A stretch of DNA of 64,000 bases from Streptomyces umbrinus (GTDB lineage: Bacteria; Actinomycetota; Actinomycetes; Streptomycetales; Streptomycetaceae): positions 5,208,001 to 5,272,000 of the forward strand of contig NZ_JAUSZI010000002.1 in the NCBI RefSeq assembly GCF_030817415.1. Reading direction: 5' to 3'. Below the pieces are notes generated by a model. The model was not told where the DNA came from. It searched no databases and worked only from the letters and a program-made list of their open reading frames with translations. Of the stretch, positions 16,384-25,028 are shown piece by piece (within the stretch, counting starts at the first letter, position 1; every line of letters starts with the position of its first letter). A program made the position numbers and the translations under genes.

Positions 16384-17331
16384 TCATGACACCGGCTCCG
16401 TCAGTACGCGGTCCACGGGGATCTCGGAAGTGACGGTCACCGCGGACGGGTCGAGGTCCGCCGGGCTCGGCATCACGCTGCCCGGAAGCTGGACGGCGGC
16501 CGCGCCATGGGCCACCGCGGAGGCGAGCGCGCCGGGACCGCTGCCGCCGGCGATGAGGAAACCGGCGAGCGAGGAGTCGCCCGCGCCCACATTGCTGCGT
16601 ACGACGTCGACGCGCGCGCCCGCGAACCACGCGCCCTCCTCGCTGACGAGCAGCTGCCCGTCGGCGCCGAGGGAGGCGAGCACGGCACGGGCGCCCAGCT
16701 CACGCAGTTCCTCGGCGGCCTTGACCGCGTCGCCGATCGTGGCGAGGGGGCGGCCGACGGCCCCGGCGAGTTCCTCGGCGTTGGGCTTGACGACGTCGGG
16801 CCGTTCGCGGAGGGCCGCGAGGAGCGCCGGTCCTGAGGTGTCGAGGGCGATGCGGGTGCCCGCCCGGTGGGCGCGGGCGACGATCTCGGCGTACCAGGAG
16901 GGGGCGAGGCCGCGCGGCAGGCTGCCGCAGCAGGCGATCCAGTCGGCGTCGCCGGACTGCTCGCGCACGGTCTCCAGGAGCAACTCCTCCTCGGCGGAGG
17001 TGAGTTCGGGCCCGGGTGCGTTGATCTTCGTCAGTACGCCGTCGGCCTCGGCGAGCGCGATGTTCGAGCGGGTCGCCCCGGCTACCGGGACCGGTGCGAC
17101 CTCGATGCCCTGGGCGTCGAGGAGGTCGGCGACGAGCGCGCCGGGCGCTCCCCCGAGCGGCAGCACGGCGACGGTGCGCCGGCCGGCCGCGGCGACGGCC
17201 CGCGAGACGTTGACGCCCTTGCCGCCCGGGTCCATACGCTCGCCGGTGGCCCGTATGACCTCGCCGCGATCGAACGAGGGGACCTCGTACGTACGGTCCA
17301 GGGACGGGTTCGGGGTGACGGTGAGGATCAT
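16384..17331 (-). CDS. fruK: 1-phosphofructokinase
   Basis: A PfkB-family sugar kinase (315 aa) that converts fructose-1-phosphate to fructose-1,6-bisphosphate with ATP, the step after FruA. Visible are the substrate region SLDRTYEVPSF at the start, GGKGVNVSRAVAAAG, and the C-terminal PfkB signature with the catalytic Asp in VVRSNVGAGDSSLAGFLIAGG. The start ATG overlaps the fruR stop by four bases (ATGA), a sign of translational coupling. Length is standard for the family. Confidence 0.95.
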   Translation of the reverse strand: MILTVTPNPSLDRTYEVPSFDRGEVIRATGERMDPGGKGVNVSRAVAAAGRRTVAVLPLGGAPGALVADLLDAQGIEVAPVPVAGATRSNIALAEADGVLTKINAPGPELTSAEEELLLETVREQSGDADWIACCGSLPRGLAPSWYAEIVARAHRAGTRIALDTSGPALLAALRERPDVVKPNAEELAGAVGRPLATIGDAVKAAEELRELGARAVLASLGADGQLLVSEEGAWFAGARVDVVRSNVGAGDSSLAGFLIAGGSGPGALASAVAHGAAAVQLPGSVMPSPADLDPSAVTVTSEIPVDRVLTEPVS

Positions 17332-18089
17332 GCGCGCACTACTTCCGTGCCGCCGCGCTCGATGGCGGTCGCGTCTTCGGGGCTCAGCCCGCTGTCGGTG
17401 ATCAACAGGTCCACTTCACTGAGGTCGCCGAAGCGCGCGAAGTGTTCCTGGCCGTGCTTGGCCGAGTCGGCGAGCAGCACCACGCGGCGCGCGGCGGCGA
17501 GGGCTGCCCGCTTCACGGCGGCCTCGGCGAGGTCCGGGGTGGTCAGTCCGTGCTCGGCGGAGAAGCCGTTCGCCGCGAGGAAGACGACGTCCGCGCGGAT
17601 CTCCCCGTACGCCCGCAGCGCCCAGGCGTCGACCGCCGCGCGCGTACGGTGCCGGACGCGGCCTCCGATGAGATGGAGCTGCATGCCGGGGTGGTCGGCG
17701 AGGCGGGCCGCGATGGGGAGGCTGTGCGTCACGACGGTGAGCGTCGCCTCCAGTGGGAGGGCCCCGGCGAGGCGGGCGACGGTCGTGCCCGCGTCGAGGA
17801 TCATCGTGCCCTTGTCCGGCAGCTCGGCCAGGGCGGCCTTGGCGATGCGGTCCTTCTCGTCGGCCGCGGTGGTCTCGCGCTCGGCGAGGTCGGGCTCGAA
17901 GTCGAGCCGTCCGGCCGGGATGGCACCGCCGTGGACCCGGCGCAGCAGTCCCGCCCGGTCGAGGGCCTTGAGGTCCCGCCGGATCGTCTCCGCCGTGACC
18001 TGGAACTCCTCCGCCAGCGACACGACATCCACACGGCCGCCGTCACGTGCGAGTCGGAGGATCTCCTGCTGTCGCTCCGGTGCGTACAT
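17328..18089 (-). CDS. fruR: DeoR-family transcriptional regulator of the fru operon
   Basis: A 253-residue regulator. The N-terminal winged helix (MYAPERQQEILRLARDGGRVDVV, then VTAETIRRDLKALDRAG) is the DeoR pattern. The C-terminal sugar-phosphate sensor domain includes LDAGTTVARLA and VFLAANGFSAEHGLTTPD. It is first in the fru operon and coupled to fruK. FruR/GlpR-type repressors respond to sugar phosphates, here probably fructose-1-phosphate. Matching 12-bp inverted arms lie in its own promoter region, consistent with autoregulation. Confidence 0.92.
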   Translation of the reverse strand: MYAPERQQEILRLARDGGRVDVVSLAEEFQVTAETIRRDLKALDRAGLLRRVHGGAIPAGRLDFEPDLAERETTAADEKDRIAKAALAELPDKGTMILDAGTTVARLAGALPLEATLTVVTHSLPIAARLADHPGMQLHLIGGRVRHRTRAAVDAWALRAYGEIRADVVFLAANGFSAEHGLTTPDLAEAAVKRAALAAARRVVLLADSAKHGQEHFARFGDLSEVDLLITDSGLSPEDATAIERGGTEVVRA

Positions 18090-18110
18090 GTCCGTTCGCC
18101 TCCGCTCAGT

Positions 18111-18174
18111 GCCCGAACCTGTGGTTTCAGCGTGAGGCTACGCCCAGATTTCCGCAAAGTAAACAGGTTCGGGC
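18111..18174 (-). promoter_or_regulatory. fru promoter between two inverted operator arms
   Basis: GCCCGAACCTGT (18111-18122) and its exact reverse complement ACAGGTTCGGGC (18163-18174) are spaced 52 bp centre to centre, about five helical turns. Between them, read leftwards, TTTACT (18158-18163) and TAGCCT (18135-18140) are 17 bp apart, a plausible housekeeping promoter. The upstream arm touches the -35 box and the other lies past the start site. Binding by FruR is inferred. Confidence 0.7.
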
Positions 18175-18215
18175 ATGGATGTGGGCATGAACGGACATCG
18201 AGCCGGACACGGCCG

Positions 18216-18275
18216 GGCATACGGCGAGGCCCGGCCCCCTGGACGCATTCCAGGGGCCGGGCCTCGCCGTATGCC
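18216..18275. terminator. Very long bidirectional hairpin
   Basis: The arms 18216-18243 and 18249-18275 are complementary over 27 bp with a single extra C in the left arm and a five-base loop. They contain ATACGGCGAGGCCCGG. It lies 48 bp past the stop of the minus-strand MFS gene and upstream of the fru promoter, so it probably insulates the two units. Confidence 0.85.
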
Positions 18276-18322
18276 GGATCCAGTCGGTCGCTGTCGTCGA
18301 CCGCTGTCGTCGGCCGCTGTCG

Positions 18323-19849
18323 TCAGCCGACGAGTTCGGGCGCCTTGTCGAGCGGCGTGATCCCCGGGCTCTCGGCGGTCTCCGCTCCCTCCACGTGCTG
18401 GGCGGGCCGCTTCGGGAGGGCGAACATCAGCAGGAAGATGGCCGTCATCACCAGGGCGACCCAGACCAGCGCGTTCTGGAAGGCGTCGACGAAGGCGGGG
18501 CCCACCTCGGGTCCGGGCAGGTGGTCGGACATCGAGCCGAAGAAGACGACGGAGACCAGGCCGAGGCCGAGGGCGTTGCCCATCTGCTGAACCGTGTTGA
18601 TCAGGCCGGACGCCGAACCGGAGTGCTCACGCGGCACCTCGGAGAGGATCGCGTCCGTCAGCGGGGCCACGATCAGGCCCATACCGGCACCCATGACGAC
18701 CAGCGGAAGCGCCATCTGCCAGGAGGCGATGGACATGCCGTACCGCTCGGCCTCCCAGATGTAGAGCAGGACGCCCGCCGCCATGGTCAGCGCGCCCGCC
18801 TGGAGCACCTTCCGCCCGAACCGCGGCACCAGCTTCTGCACCGACATGCCCGCCGCCACCGAGACCGCGATGGAGAACGGGATGCCGGTCAGACCGGCGC
18901 GCAGCGCGCTCCATCCGAGGCCGACCTGCATGTAGAGCGTCCAGACCAGGAAGAAGATGCCGAGGCCGACACCGAAGACCGTCTGCACGGCGATGCCCGC
19001 GGCGAAGCTCTTCACCTTGAAGAGGGAGAGCTCGACGAGCGGGGAGCCGTCGCGCGCCGCCTTCCTCTTCTCGTACGCCACCAGCGCCGCGAAGACCACG
19101 AGGGAGCCGGCCATCACGACGTACCCCCACGTCGGCCAGCCCAGCTCGCGGCCGCGGGTCAGCGGGTAGAGCAGCATCAGCAGACCGAGGGTGACGAGCA
19201 CGACGCCGACGAGGTCGAGCTTGAGGGCGTGCGGGGCCTTGGACTCGGTGATGAACTTCCGGCCGAGGATGAGGCCCGCGATGCCGACCGGCAGGTTGAT
19301 GAGGAAGATCGGCCGCCACTCCAGGCCGAACAGGTTCCACTCCGTGAGCAGCGCGCCCAGGACCGGGCCCAAGACCGCCCCGAGTCCCACGATCGCGCCG
19401 AACATCCCGAAGACCTTGCCGCGCTCGTGCGCCGGGAACGTGGCGTGCACGATCGACAGCACCTGCGGCACCATCAGCGCGGCCATGGCTCCCTGGAGGA
19501 TGCGGGAGGCGACGAGCATGTCCGGGTTCACCGCGAAGCCGCAGAGCGCGGACGCGAGCGTGAAGCCGCCGATGCCGATGAGGAACAGCCGCTTGCGGCC
19601 GTGGATGTCACCGAGCCTGCCGCCGGTGATCAGGCCGGCCGCGAAGGCCAGCGCGTAGCCGGCCGTTATCCACTGGATGTGGCTGAAGGACGCGCCCTCG
19701 TCCCGCTGGATCGACGGGATCGCGACGTTGACGATCGTGACGTCGACCAGGTCCATGAAGGCCGCGGTCATCACGATGGCGAGCGCGAACCAGCGCCGGC
19801 GGTCGGCCTCCGGCCGGGGGGACGGGAGAGTGCTGCTGGAAGAGGTCAT
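18323..19849 (-). CDS. MFS drug transporter, DHA2 (14-TM) type
   Basis: A 508-residue proton-driven exporter of the DHA2 family with about 14 hydrophobic segments. The motifs are FMDLVDVTIVNVAIPSIQ in TM1 and GGRLGDIHGRKRLFLIG after TM2 (motif A). Later come VPQVLSIVHATFPAHERGKVFG and a conserved PREHSGSASGLINTVQQMGNALG near TM13. Length and order match the QacA/EmrB group. ATG 19849 fits the family N-terminus, although its ribosome binding site is weak. It is divergent from a WYL-domain regulator starting at 20042, which probably controls it. Confidence 0.9.
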   Translation of the reverse strand: MTSSSSTLPSPRPEADRRRWFALAIVMTAAFMDLVDVTIVNVAIPSIQRDEGASFSHIQWITAGYALAFAAGLITGGRLGDIHGRKRLFLIGIGGFTLASALCGFAVNPDMLVASRILQGAMAALMVPQVLSIVHATFPAHERGKVFGMFGAIVGLGAVLGPVLGALLTEWNLFGLEWRPIFLINLPVGIAGLILGRKFITESKAPHALKLDLVGVVLVTLGLLMLLYPLTRGRELGWPTWGYVVMAGSLVVFAALVAYEKRKAARDGSPLVELSLFKVKSFAAGIAVQTVFGVGLGIFFLVWTLYMQVGLGWSALRAGLTGIPFSIAVSVAAGMSVQKLVPRFGRKVLQAGALTMAAGVLLYIWEAERYGMSIASWQMALPLVVMGAGMGLIVAPLTDAILSEVPREHSGSASGLINTVQQMGNALGLGLVSVVFFGSMSDHLPGPEVGPAFVDAFQNALVWVALVMTAIFLLMFALPKRPAQHVEGAETAESPGITPLDKAPELVG

Positions 19850-20041
19850 GTTTCGAAGGTAGGGGGGATGTAGGCCAGGTCGTGTCCTAGTGGTGAGGCA
19901 TCCTCGGAGGAGTTGAAGAAGGCTGCGGCGCGTTTGCGGGTGCGGGTGCGTTGTGGCTGCTCGCGCCGTTCCTCGCGCCCCTAAAAGACTGCGCCGTTCC
20001 CCGCGGCCCCTTGCGGGCACGTCTATGTGAGGGAGACCCCC

Positions 20042-21010
20042 ATGAGTACCGACACACCTGCACGGCTACTTCAGTTGCTCTCTCTTCTTCAGACTCCGCG
20101 GGAGTGGCCCGGTGGGGAGTTGTCCGAGCGGCTGGGAGTTTCGCGGCGGACCGTGCGGCGGGATGTGGACCGGCTGCGGGAGCTCGGCTATCCGGTGCAG
20201 GCGACGATGGGCGCGGACGGCGGGTACCGGCTGGTGGCCGGGAAGGCCATGCCGCCGCTGGTCCTCGACGACGAGGAAGCGGTGGCGATCGCGGTCGGGC
20301 TGCGGGCCGGTGCGGGGCACGCCGTCGAGGGCGTGGACGAGGCGTCCGTACGGGCGCTGGCCAAGCTCGAACAGGTCCTGCCGAGCCGTCTGAGGCATCG
20401 CGTCTCCACCCTCCAGGCCGCGACCACTCCCCTGACCAGCGGCGACGGTGCGAGCATCGCGCCCGAGACGCTGACCGTGATGGCCTCGACGATCGCGGGG
20501 CGGGAGTTGCTGCGGTTCGCGTACCAGGCGAAGGACGGGGCGGAGAGCCGGCGCCGGACCGAGCCGTACCGGCTCGTGTCGACCGGCCGTCGCTGGTATC
20601 TCGTCGCGTACGACCTCGACCGCGAGGACTGGCGTACGTTCCGGGTCGACCGGGTGGCCGACCCGTTCGCGACCGGGGCCCGTTTCACGCCGCGTGAGAT
20701 GCCGACGGGGAGCGCGGCCGAATATCTGCGGCAGTCGATGCAGCGGCGGCAGGAGACGTACGAGTTCGCGGTGACGTTCGCCGCCCCCGCGGAGTTCATC
20801 GCGGCGCGGCTGCCGGGGTGGCTCGGGGTGCCCGAGCCGGTCGACGACCGGAGCTGTCGGCTGCGGAGTTCCTCCGGGGACGCCGTGGAGTGGCTGGCGG
20901 TGCGGCTCGCGATGGTGGACTGCGAGTTCACTGTGCATGAGCCGGTTGAACTCGTGGAGTATGTACGGCAGTTGGGCGGCCGCCTGAGCCGGGCGACTGC
21001 GTCGGGCTGA
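20042..21010 (+). CDS. HTH and WYL-domain transcriptional regulator (YafY type)
   Basis: A 322-residue regulator. The N-terminal helix-turn-helix (ARLLQLLSLLQTPREW, then LGVSRRTVRRDVDRLRELGYPV) is HTH_11. The middle WYL domain begins about residue 140 with GRELLRFAYQAKDGAESRRR and contains GRRWYLVAYDLDREDWRTFRVDR. A C-terminal WCX-like extension is present. WYL domains sense nucleic-acid or nucleotide ligands in some systems. ATG 20042 has GGGAG upstream. It is divergent from the DHA2 pump; the 190 bp between them hold degenerate copies of the dispersed repeat. Confidence 0.9.
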   Translation: MSTDTPARLLQLLSLLQTPREWPGGELSERLGVSRRTVRRDVDRLRELGYPVQATMGADGGYRLVAGKAMPPLVLDDEEAVAIAVGLRAGAGHAVEGVDEASVRALAKLEQVLPSRLRHRVSTLQAATTPLTSGDGASIAPETLTVMASTIAGRELLRFAYQAKDGAESRRRTEPYRLVSTGRRWYLVAYDLDREDWRTFRVDRVADPFATGARFTPREMPTGSAAEYLRQSMQRRQETYEFAVTFAAPAEFIAARLPGWLGVPEPVDDRSCRLRSSSGDAVEWLAVRLAMVDCEFTVHEPVELVEYVRQLGGRLSRATASG

Positions 21011-21054
21011 GAAGTGTGGGTGCGTGTTCGGGTGCGGGTTGGCTGTGGCTGGCC

Positions 21055-21102
21055 GCGCAGTTCCCCGCGCCCCTAAAAACCTAGGGGCGCGGGGAACTGC
21101 GC
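21055..21102. repeat. Paired inverted copies of the dispersed repeat
   Basis: GCGCAGTTCCCCGCGCCCCT (21055-21074) and its exact complement (21083-21102) face each other across AAAAACCT, giving a stem of about 21 bp with A/T-rich loop. It lies 45 bp past the WYL gene stop and could act as a terminator. Confidence 0.85.
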
Positions 21103-21734
21103 AGTCTTTCAGCCCCTCCGGCGTTTGAGGAGCGGGGGTTCGGGGGCGGAGCCCCTGAGTCTGTCGCCGCCCGTGAGGGCAGAGTTTGCCCGCGTGGCAC
21201 AATGTGCCACCCGGGTCACCCCGGGGTTCAGGTCCGGGGTGGCCCGGGCAGCCATGCCCAGGCCCTCTCGCAGCCCTCACAGATGGAGCCGAGCCCCGGC
21301 GCCAGGGGGGGGGAGGCGCCGGAGCTCGGCTCTGGGAGAGTCCCGGCGCCGGGGGGGTGTGCGTCGGGACTCGGCTCTGTGGGCCCTGGAGTCTTGTGCC
21401 CCGGGGCCGATGTGTTGAAGCGGCGGTAAACGGACTTCCGTACGACTCTGTTCGAGACCTGACCCGCCCGCCCCGCAAGGCGCGGTCGACCCCGGTCCGA
21501 CGTACATGGCCCGGTAGGACCGCCTGCCCCGGCGGAGCGAAGCCAATCCTCCCGACGACAGTGAGTTTCACCGCCCGGGACCGCCCGCCCGGGACGGGTC
21601 CCGCTGCCGTCGCGGGAGGCGTCCCGCCCGCTTCCGGCAGACAGTACACACCCGCCCCCGCGAAACGGGTCACAACCGCCCGGCGCGCGATACGCGCCCC
21701 CGGCCGGAGGCCACCCACCACGGGGCGGACCGCC
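21103..21734. other. Gene-free stretch between WYL regulator and hrdD
   Basis: No convincing coding frame is present. It holds a second common streptomycete motif (CCTCCGGCGTTTGAGGAGCG at about 21117) and several GC-rich hairpins. One is GGCGCC with a run of about nine G and then GGCGCC, near 21300; another is a G7 run near 21350. From about 21430 onward it is C-rich, low-complexity DNA leading to the hrdD terminator. Confidence 0.6.
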
Positions 21735-21757
21735 GGCGGCCGGAGCACCCGGCCGCC
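21735..21757 (-). terminator. Hairpin terminator after hrdD
   Basis: GGCGGCCGG paired with CCGGCCGCC over a five-base loop, ten bases beyond the hrdD stop on the minus strand. Confidence 0.65.
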
Positions 21758-21766
21758 AGGGGCGGC

Positions 21767-22765
21767 CTACGCGGCGGCGTCGAAGCCCGTGTCGCGGGCC
21801 AGCTTCTTCAGTTCCAGCAGCGCATGCTTCTCGATCTGGCGGATGCGCTCGCGCGTGAGGCCGTGCTCCTTGCCGACCTCGGTGAGCGTGCGCTCCCGGC
21901 CGTCCTCGATGCCGTACCGCATCTTGATGATCGAGGCCGTGCGCTGGTCGAGGCGGCCGATGAGGTCGTCCAGCTCCTCGCTGCGCAGCAGCGTGAGCAC
22001 GGACTGCTCGGGCGAAACCGCCGAGGTGTCCTCCAGCAGGTCACCGAACTGGGTGTCGCCGTCGTCGTCCACCGACATGTTCAGCGAGACCGGGTCACGG
22101 GCCCAGTCCAGCACGTCGACCACGCGCTCCGGCTTCGTGTCCAGCTCCGCGGCGATCTCCGAGGGCTCCGGCTCACGGCCGTGCTCGCGGTTGAACTCGC
22201 GCTGCACACGCCGGATCCGGCCCAGCTCCTCCACCAGGTGGACGGGGAGGCGGATCGTGCGGGACTGGTCGGCGATGGAACGGGTGATGGCCTGACGGAT
22301 CCACCAGGTCGCGTACGTCGAGAACTTGAAACCCTTGCGGTAGTCGAACTTCTCGACGGCTCGGACCAGGCCCGCGTTCCCCTCCTGGATCAGGTCCAGG
22401 AGCGGCAGGCCGCTGCGCGGGTAGCGGCGGGCGACCGCCACGACCAGACGGAGGTTCGACCGGATGAAGATGTCCTTGGCCCGCTCGGAGTCGGCGACCA
22501 GCGCTTCGAGCTCCTCGCGGGAGGCCTTCACCTTTGTGTCGGTGACCTCGCCGTCGAGGATCTGCTGGGCGTACACGCCCGCCTCGATGGTCTGGGAGAG
22601 GTCCACTTCCTTGGCGGCGTCGAGCAGCGGTGTGCGCGCGATCTCGTCGAGATACATGCCGACCAGGTCGCGGTCGGCGATCTCGCCGCCTACGACGCGA
22701 ACACTGCGTGCCGCGTCGCTTCCGCCTGAGGCGGACTTACGACGGGCGACGGCACGGGTTGCCAT
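21767..22765 (-). CDS. hrdD: Principal-like sigma factor HrdD
   Basis: A group 2 RNA polymerase sigma-70 factor (332 aa). Region 1.2 is DLVGMYLDEIARTPLLD. Region 2 is RSNLRLVVAVARRYPRSGLPLLDLIQEGN and GFKFSTYATWWIRQAITRSIADQ (core and -10 recognition), described here in parts. Region 3 is VHLVEELGRIRRVQREF. Region 4 is RTLTEVGKEHGLTRERIRQIEKHAL (-35 recognition). It lacks the long N-terminal region 1.1 of HrdB. Length and start (MATRAVARRKSASGG) match HrdD of S. coelicolor as I recall it, also near the fru genes. A sigma-R type promoter is visible upstream. Confidence 0.9.
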   Translation of the reverse strand: MATRAVARRKSASGGSDAARSVRVVGGEIADRDLVGMYLDEIARTPLLDAAKEVDLSQTIEAGVYAQQILDGEVTDTKVKASREELEALVADSERAKDIFIRSNLRLVVAVARRYPRSGLPLLDLIQEGNAGLVRAVEKFDYRKGFKFSTYATWWIRQAITRSIADQSRTIRLPVHLVEELGRIRRVQREFNREHGREPEPSEIAAELDTKPERVVDVLDWARDPVSLNMSVDDDGDTQFGDLLEDTSAVSPEQSVLTLLRSEELDDLIGRLDQRTASIIKMRYGIEDGRERTLTEVGKEHGLTRERIRQIEKHALLELKKLARDTGFDAAA

Positions 22766-22856
22766 GCGTGCTCCCTTGCGATGGTGGGCTTGCGGGTCCT
22801 GGTGGTTCTGGTGGTGGCTCGGACACCTTCCCGGGTGCCCTGCATCCGATGGAAAC

Positions 22857-22883
22857 AACGACTGGAATCCGGACAGAATTCCC
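22857..22883 (-). promoter_or_regulatory. Sigma-R type promoter of hrdD
   Basis: Read leftwards, GGGAAT (22883-22878), 18 bases, then GTT (22859-22857). This fits the oxidative-stress sigma-R consensus GGAAT-N18-GTT exactly. It lies about 92 bp upstream of the hrdD start. HrdD is a known sigma-R target in S. coelicolor, so this is expected biology. Confidence 0.8.
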
Positions 22884-22943
22884 AACGCGCTACTCGATTT
22901 TTCTGATCTTGCAGTACCCTGTCCGGCCACCGAGGGAGGGCAG

Positions 22944-23462
22944 ATGTCGTCGGAACGTACAGAGGTGCAGGTCAGACCGGGAGTCGAGAGCGACCTCGAC
23001 GCCCTCACGGACATCTACAACCACTACGTGCGTGAGACGCCGATCACGTTCGACACAGCGACCTTCACTCCGGTAGAGCGCCGCCCTTGGCTGCTCTCTC
23101 ACCCTGAAGACGGCCCGCATCGGCTGATGGTTGCCACGGCCGGGGACTCACAGCAGATTCTGGGCTACGCCACATCCAGCGCTTTCCGGCCGAAGCCCGC
23201 GTACGAGACGTCCGTGGAGGTGACGATCTACCTCGCCCCGGACGCCGGCGGCCGGGGCGTCGGCACGCTGCTCTACAAGGCCCTGTTCGGGGCTCTCGCG
23301 GACGAGGACCTGCACCGGGCCTACGCGGGGATCGCCCAGCCCAACGAGGCGTCCGTGCGGCTGCACGAGCGGTTCGGGTTCCGGTACGTCGGTACGTACC
23401 GGGAGGTGGGCCGGAAGTTCGGGCGGTACTGGGATGTGGCCTGGTACGAGAAGGAGCTCTGA
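22944..23462 (+). CDS. GNAT N-acetyltransferase, phosphinothricin acetyltransferase type
   Basis: A 172-residue acetyl-CoA-dependent acetyltransferase. The start fits the Bar/Pat group: VRPGVESDLDALTDIYNHYV, TPITFDT, then a typical VEVTIYLAPDAGGRGVGTLLYKAL with the acetyl-CoA loop GGRGVG. The end is NEASVRLHERFGFRYVGTYREVGRKFGRYWDV. Such enzymes acetylate phosphinothricin, methionine sulfoximine or related amino compounds. In most streptomycetes they are housekeeping detoxifiers rather than cluster resistance genes. ATG 22944 has GAGGGAGGG upstream. It is divergent from hrdD with 178 bp between. Confidence 0.88.
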   Translation: MSSERTEVQVRPGVESDLDALTDIYNHYVRETPITFDTATFTPVERRPWLLSHPEDGPHRLMVATAGDSQQILGYATSSAFRPKPAYETSVEVTIYLAPDAGGRGVGTLLYKALFGALADEDLHRAYAGIAQPNEASVRLHERFGFRYVGTYREVGRKFGRYWDVAWYEKEL

Positions 23463-23529
23463 GGGCTCCGTACCATGGGCCGGCGGCCTGGGGGCTGGGG
23501 GCCCGTCATCGCCCCGGAGCCCGCCGGGC

Positions 23530-24330
23530 TCAGCCGAACTGCACCGACCTCTTCGCCAGGCCCAGCCAGAAGCCGTCGATCACCGAGCGCTGGGCGTCCA
23601 GCTCGCCGGCGGCGTCCGCGGCGCCCATCGTCACGAACAGCGGGGCGAAGTGCTCGGTGCGCGGGTGGGCCAGCTGTCCCGCCGGGGACTTGTGGAGGAA
23701 GTCGAGGAGGCCGTCGACGTCGCCCGAGTCCAGGGCCCGGTGGCCCCACTCGTCGAACTCCGCCGACCAGCCGGGGATCCCGCCCTGCCGCAGGGCCGCC
23801 AGGTTGTGGGTGAAGAAGCCGGAGCCGACGATGAGGACGCCCTCGTCGCGCAGGGGGGCCAGCTTGCGGCCGATCTCCATGAGGCGGACGGGGTCGAGCG
23901 TGGGCATCGAGACCTGGAGCACCGGGATGTCGGCCGCGGGGAACATCTCCACCAGCGGGACGTACGCGCCGTGGTCGAGACCGCGGTCCGGGACGTCCTG
24001 GACGGGCATGCCGGGGGCGCGCAGCAACTTGCGTACGGACTCGGCGAGTTCGGGTGCGCCGGGCGCCTCGTACCGCACCTTGTAGTAGTGCTCGGGGAAG
24101 CCCCAGAAGTCGTAGACCAGGGGGATGGTCTCGGTGGCTCCGAGGGCGAGCGGGGCCTCCTCCCAGTGGGCGGAGATCATGAGGATCGCCTTGGGGCGCG
24201 GCAGGTCCTTGGACCAGGCGGCGAGCTGGCCGGGCCAGACCGGGTCGTCCGCCAGCGGCGGGGCGCCGTGGGAGAGGTAGAGGGCGGGCATGCGCTCCAC
24301 GACGGCACGTTCCTCGGTGGCGGCGGACAT
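23530..24330 (-). CDS. 4,5-DOPA-type extradiol dioxygenase (LigB family)
   Basis: A class III ring-cleavage dioxygenase homologue (266 aa). The metal site residues of the DODA/YgiD group are visible: LYLSHGAPPLADD near the start, SAHWEEAP, DHGAYVPLVEMFPAADIPVLQVS, and GSGFFTHNLAAL. Bacterial members open catechol-type rings or act as quinol-responsive enzymes, with natural substrates often unknown. ATG 24330 is chosen; the frame extends upstream to 24414 without a good start. It is divergent from a MarR regulator with an inverted repeat between, a usual arrangement for phenol-sensing control. Confidence 0.88.
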   Translation of the reverse strand: MSAATEERAVVERMPALYLSHGAPPLADDPVWPGQLAAWSKDLPRPKAILMISAHWEEAPLALGATETIPLVYDFWGFPEHYYKVRYEAPGAPELAESVRKLLRAPGMPVQDVPDRGLDHGAYVPLVEMFPAADIPVLQVSMPTLDPVRLMEIGRKLAPLRDEGVLIVGSGFFTHNLAALRQGGIPGWSAEFDEWGHRALDSGDVDGLLDFLHKSPAGQLAHPRTEHFAPLFVTMGAADAAGELDAQRSVIDGFWLGLAKRSVQFG

Positions 24331-24406
24331 GGCGGCGGCTCCCTCGGGGACTCGTTGGGCCGGCTCGACCGATACCGTTCGGCCCCGGCCGAGGGCACTT
24401 GCTTGA

Positions 24407-24435
24407 AGTATCAACCTCTACAAAGTGAGGATACT
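24407..24435. promoter_or_regulatory. Candidate MarR operator
   Basis: AGTAT (24407-24411) and CCTC (24415-24418) pair with GAGG (24427-24430) and ATACT (24431-24435), an interrupted inverted repeat. Flanking CTTGAAG and GTTCAAG hexamers echo each other. It lies midway between the dioxygenase and MarR starts. Confidence 0.55.
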
Positions 24436-24480
24436 CGCCATTTGTTTAACGTTCAAGGAGGGGTCTCGTACAGTAGATGC

Positions 24481-24984
24481 ATGAACACGGCATCCGCTGA
24501 CGAGCCGCGCTGGCTCAGTGACGAGGAACAGCGCACGTGGCGTGCGTACATTCATGCCACCACCCTTCTTGACGACCATCTCGACCGCCAGCTGCAGCGT
24601 GATGCGGGCATGCCTCACATCTATTACGGCCTGCTCGTCGGTCTCGCCGAGGCGCCGCGTCGGCGGCTGCGGATGACCGAGCTGGCGATGAAGGCGAAGA
24701 TCACCAGGTCCCGGCTCTCGCACGCCATCGCGCGGCTGGAGAAGAACGGGTGGGTGCGGCGGGAGGACTGCCCTTCGGACAAGCGGGGGCAGTTCGCCGT
24801 GCTGACGGACGAGGGGTACGAGGTTCTGATGCGGAGTGCGCCCGGGCATGTGGCGGCGGTTCGGCAGGCGTTCTTCGACCGGCTCACGGTCGATCAGCAG
24901 AAGGCTCTCGGCGAGGCCATGCTGCTCATTGCGGAGGGGCTGCAGCCGGAGGGGGCAGGTGCGGACCTGCCCTGGCTTCGGTAG
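24481..24984 (+). CDS. MarR family transcriptional regulator
   Basis: A 167-residue winged-helix regulator. The order is a dimerising helix (WRAYIHATTLLDDHLDRQL), then the recognition region RRLRMTELAMKAKITRSRLSHAIARLEKNGWV with wing REDCPSDKRGQFAVLTDEG. MarR proteins typically repress a neighbouring gene until a phenolic or oxidising ligand binds. Here the obvious target is the divergent DODA-type dioxygenase. ATG 24481 follows AAGGAGG at about 24459, slightly far upstream; no other start fits better. Confidence 0.9.
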   Translation: MNTASADEPRWLSDEEQRTWRAYIHATTLLDDHLDRQLQRDAGMPHIYYGLLVGLAEAPRRRLRMTELAMKAKITRSRLSHAIARLEKNGWVRREDCPSDKRGQFAVLTDEGYEVLMRSAPGHVAAVRQAFFDRLTVDQQKALGEAMLLIAEGLQPEGAGADLPWLR

Positions 24985-25028
24985 GGGTTCGCCGGGTTCG
25001 TTTTCGGGTGCGGGTTCGTTGTGGCTGG

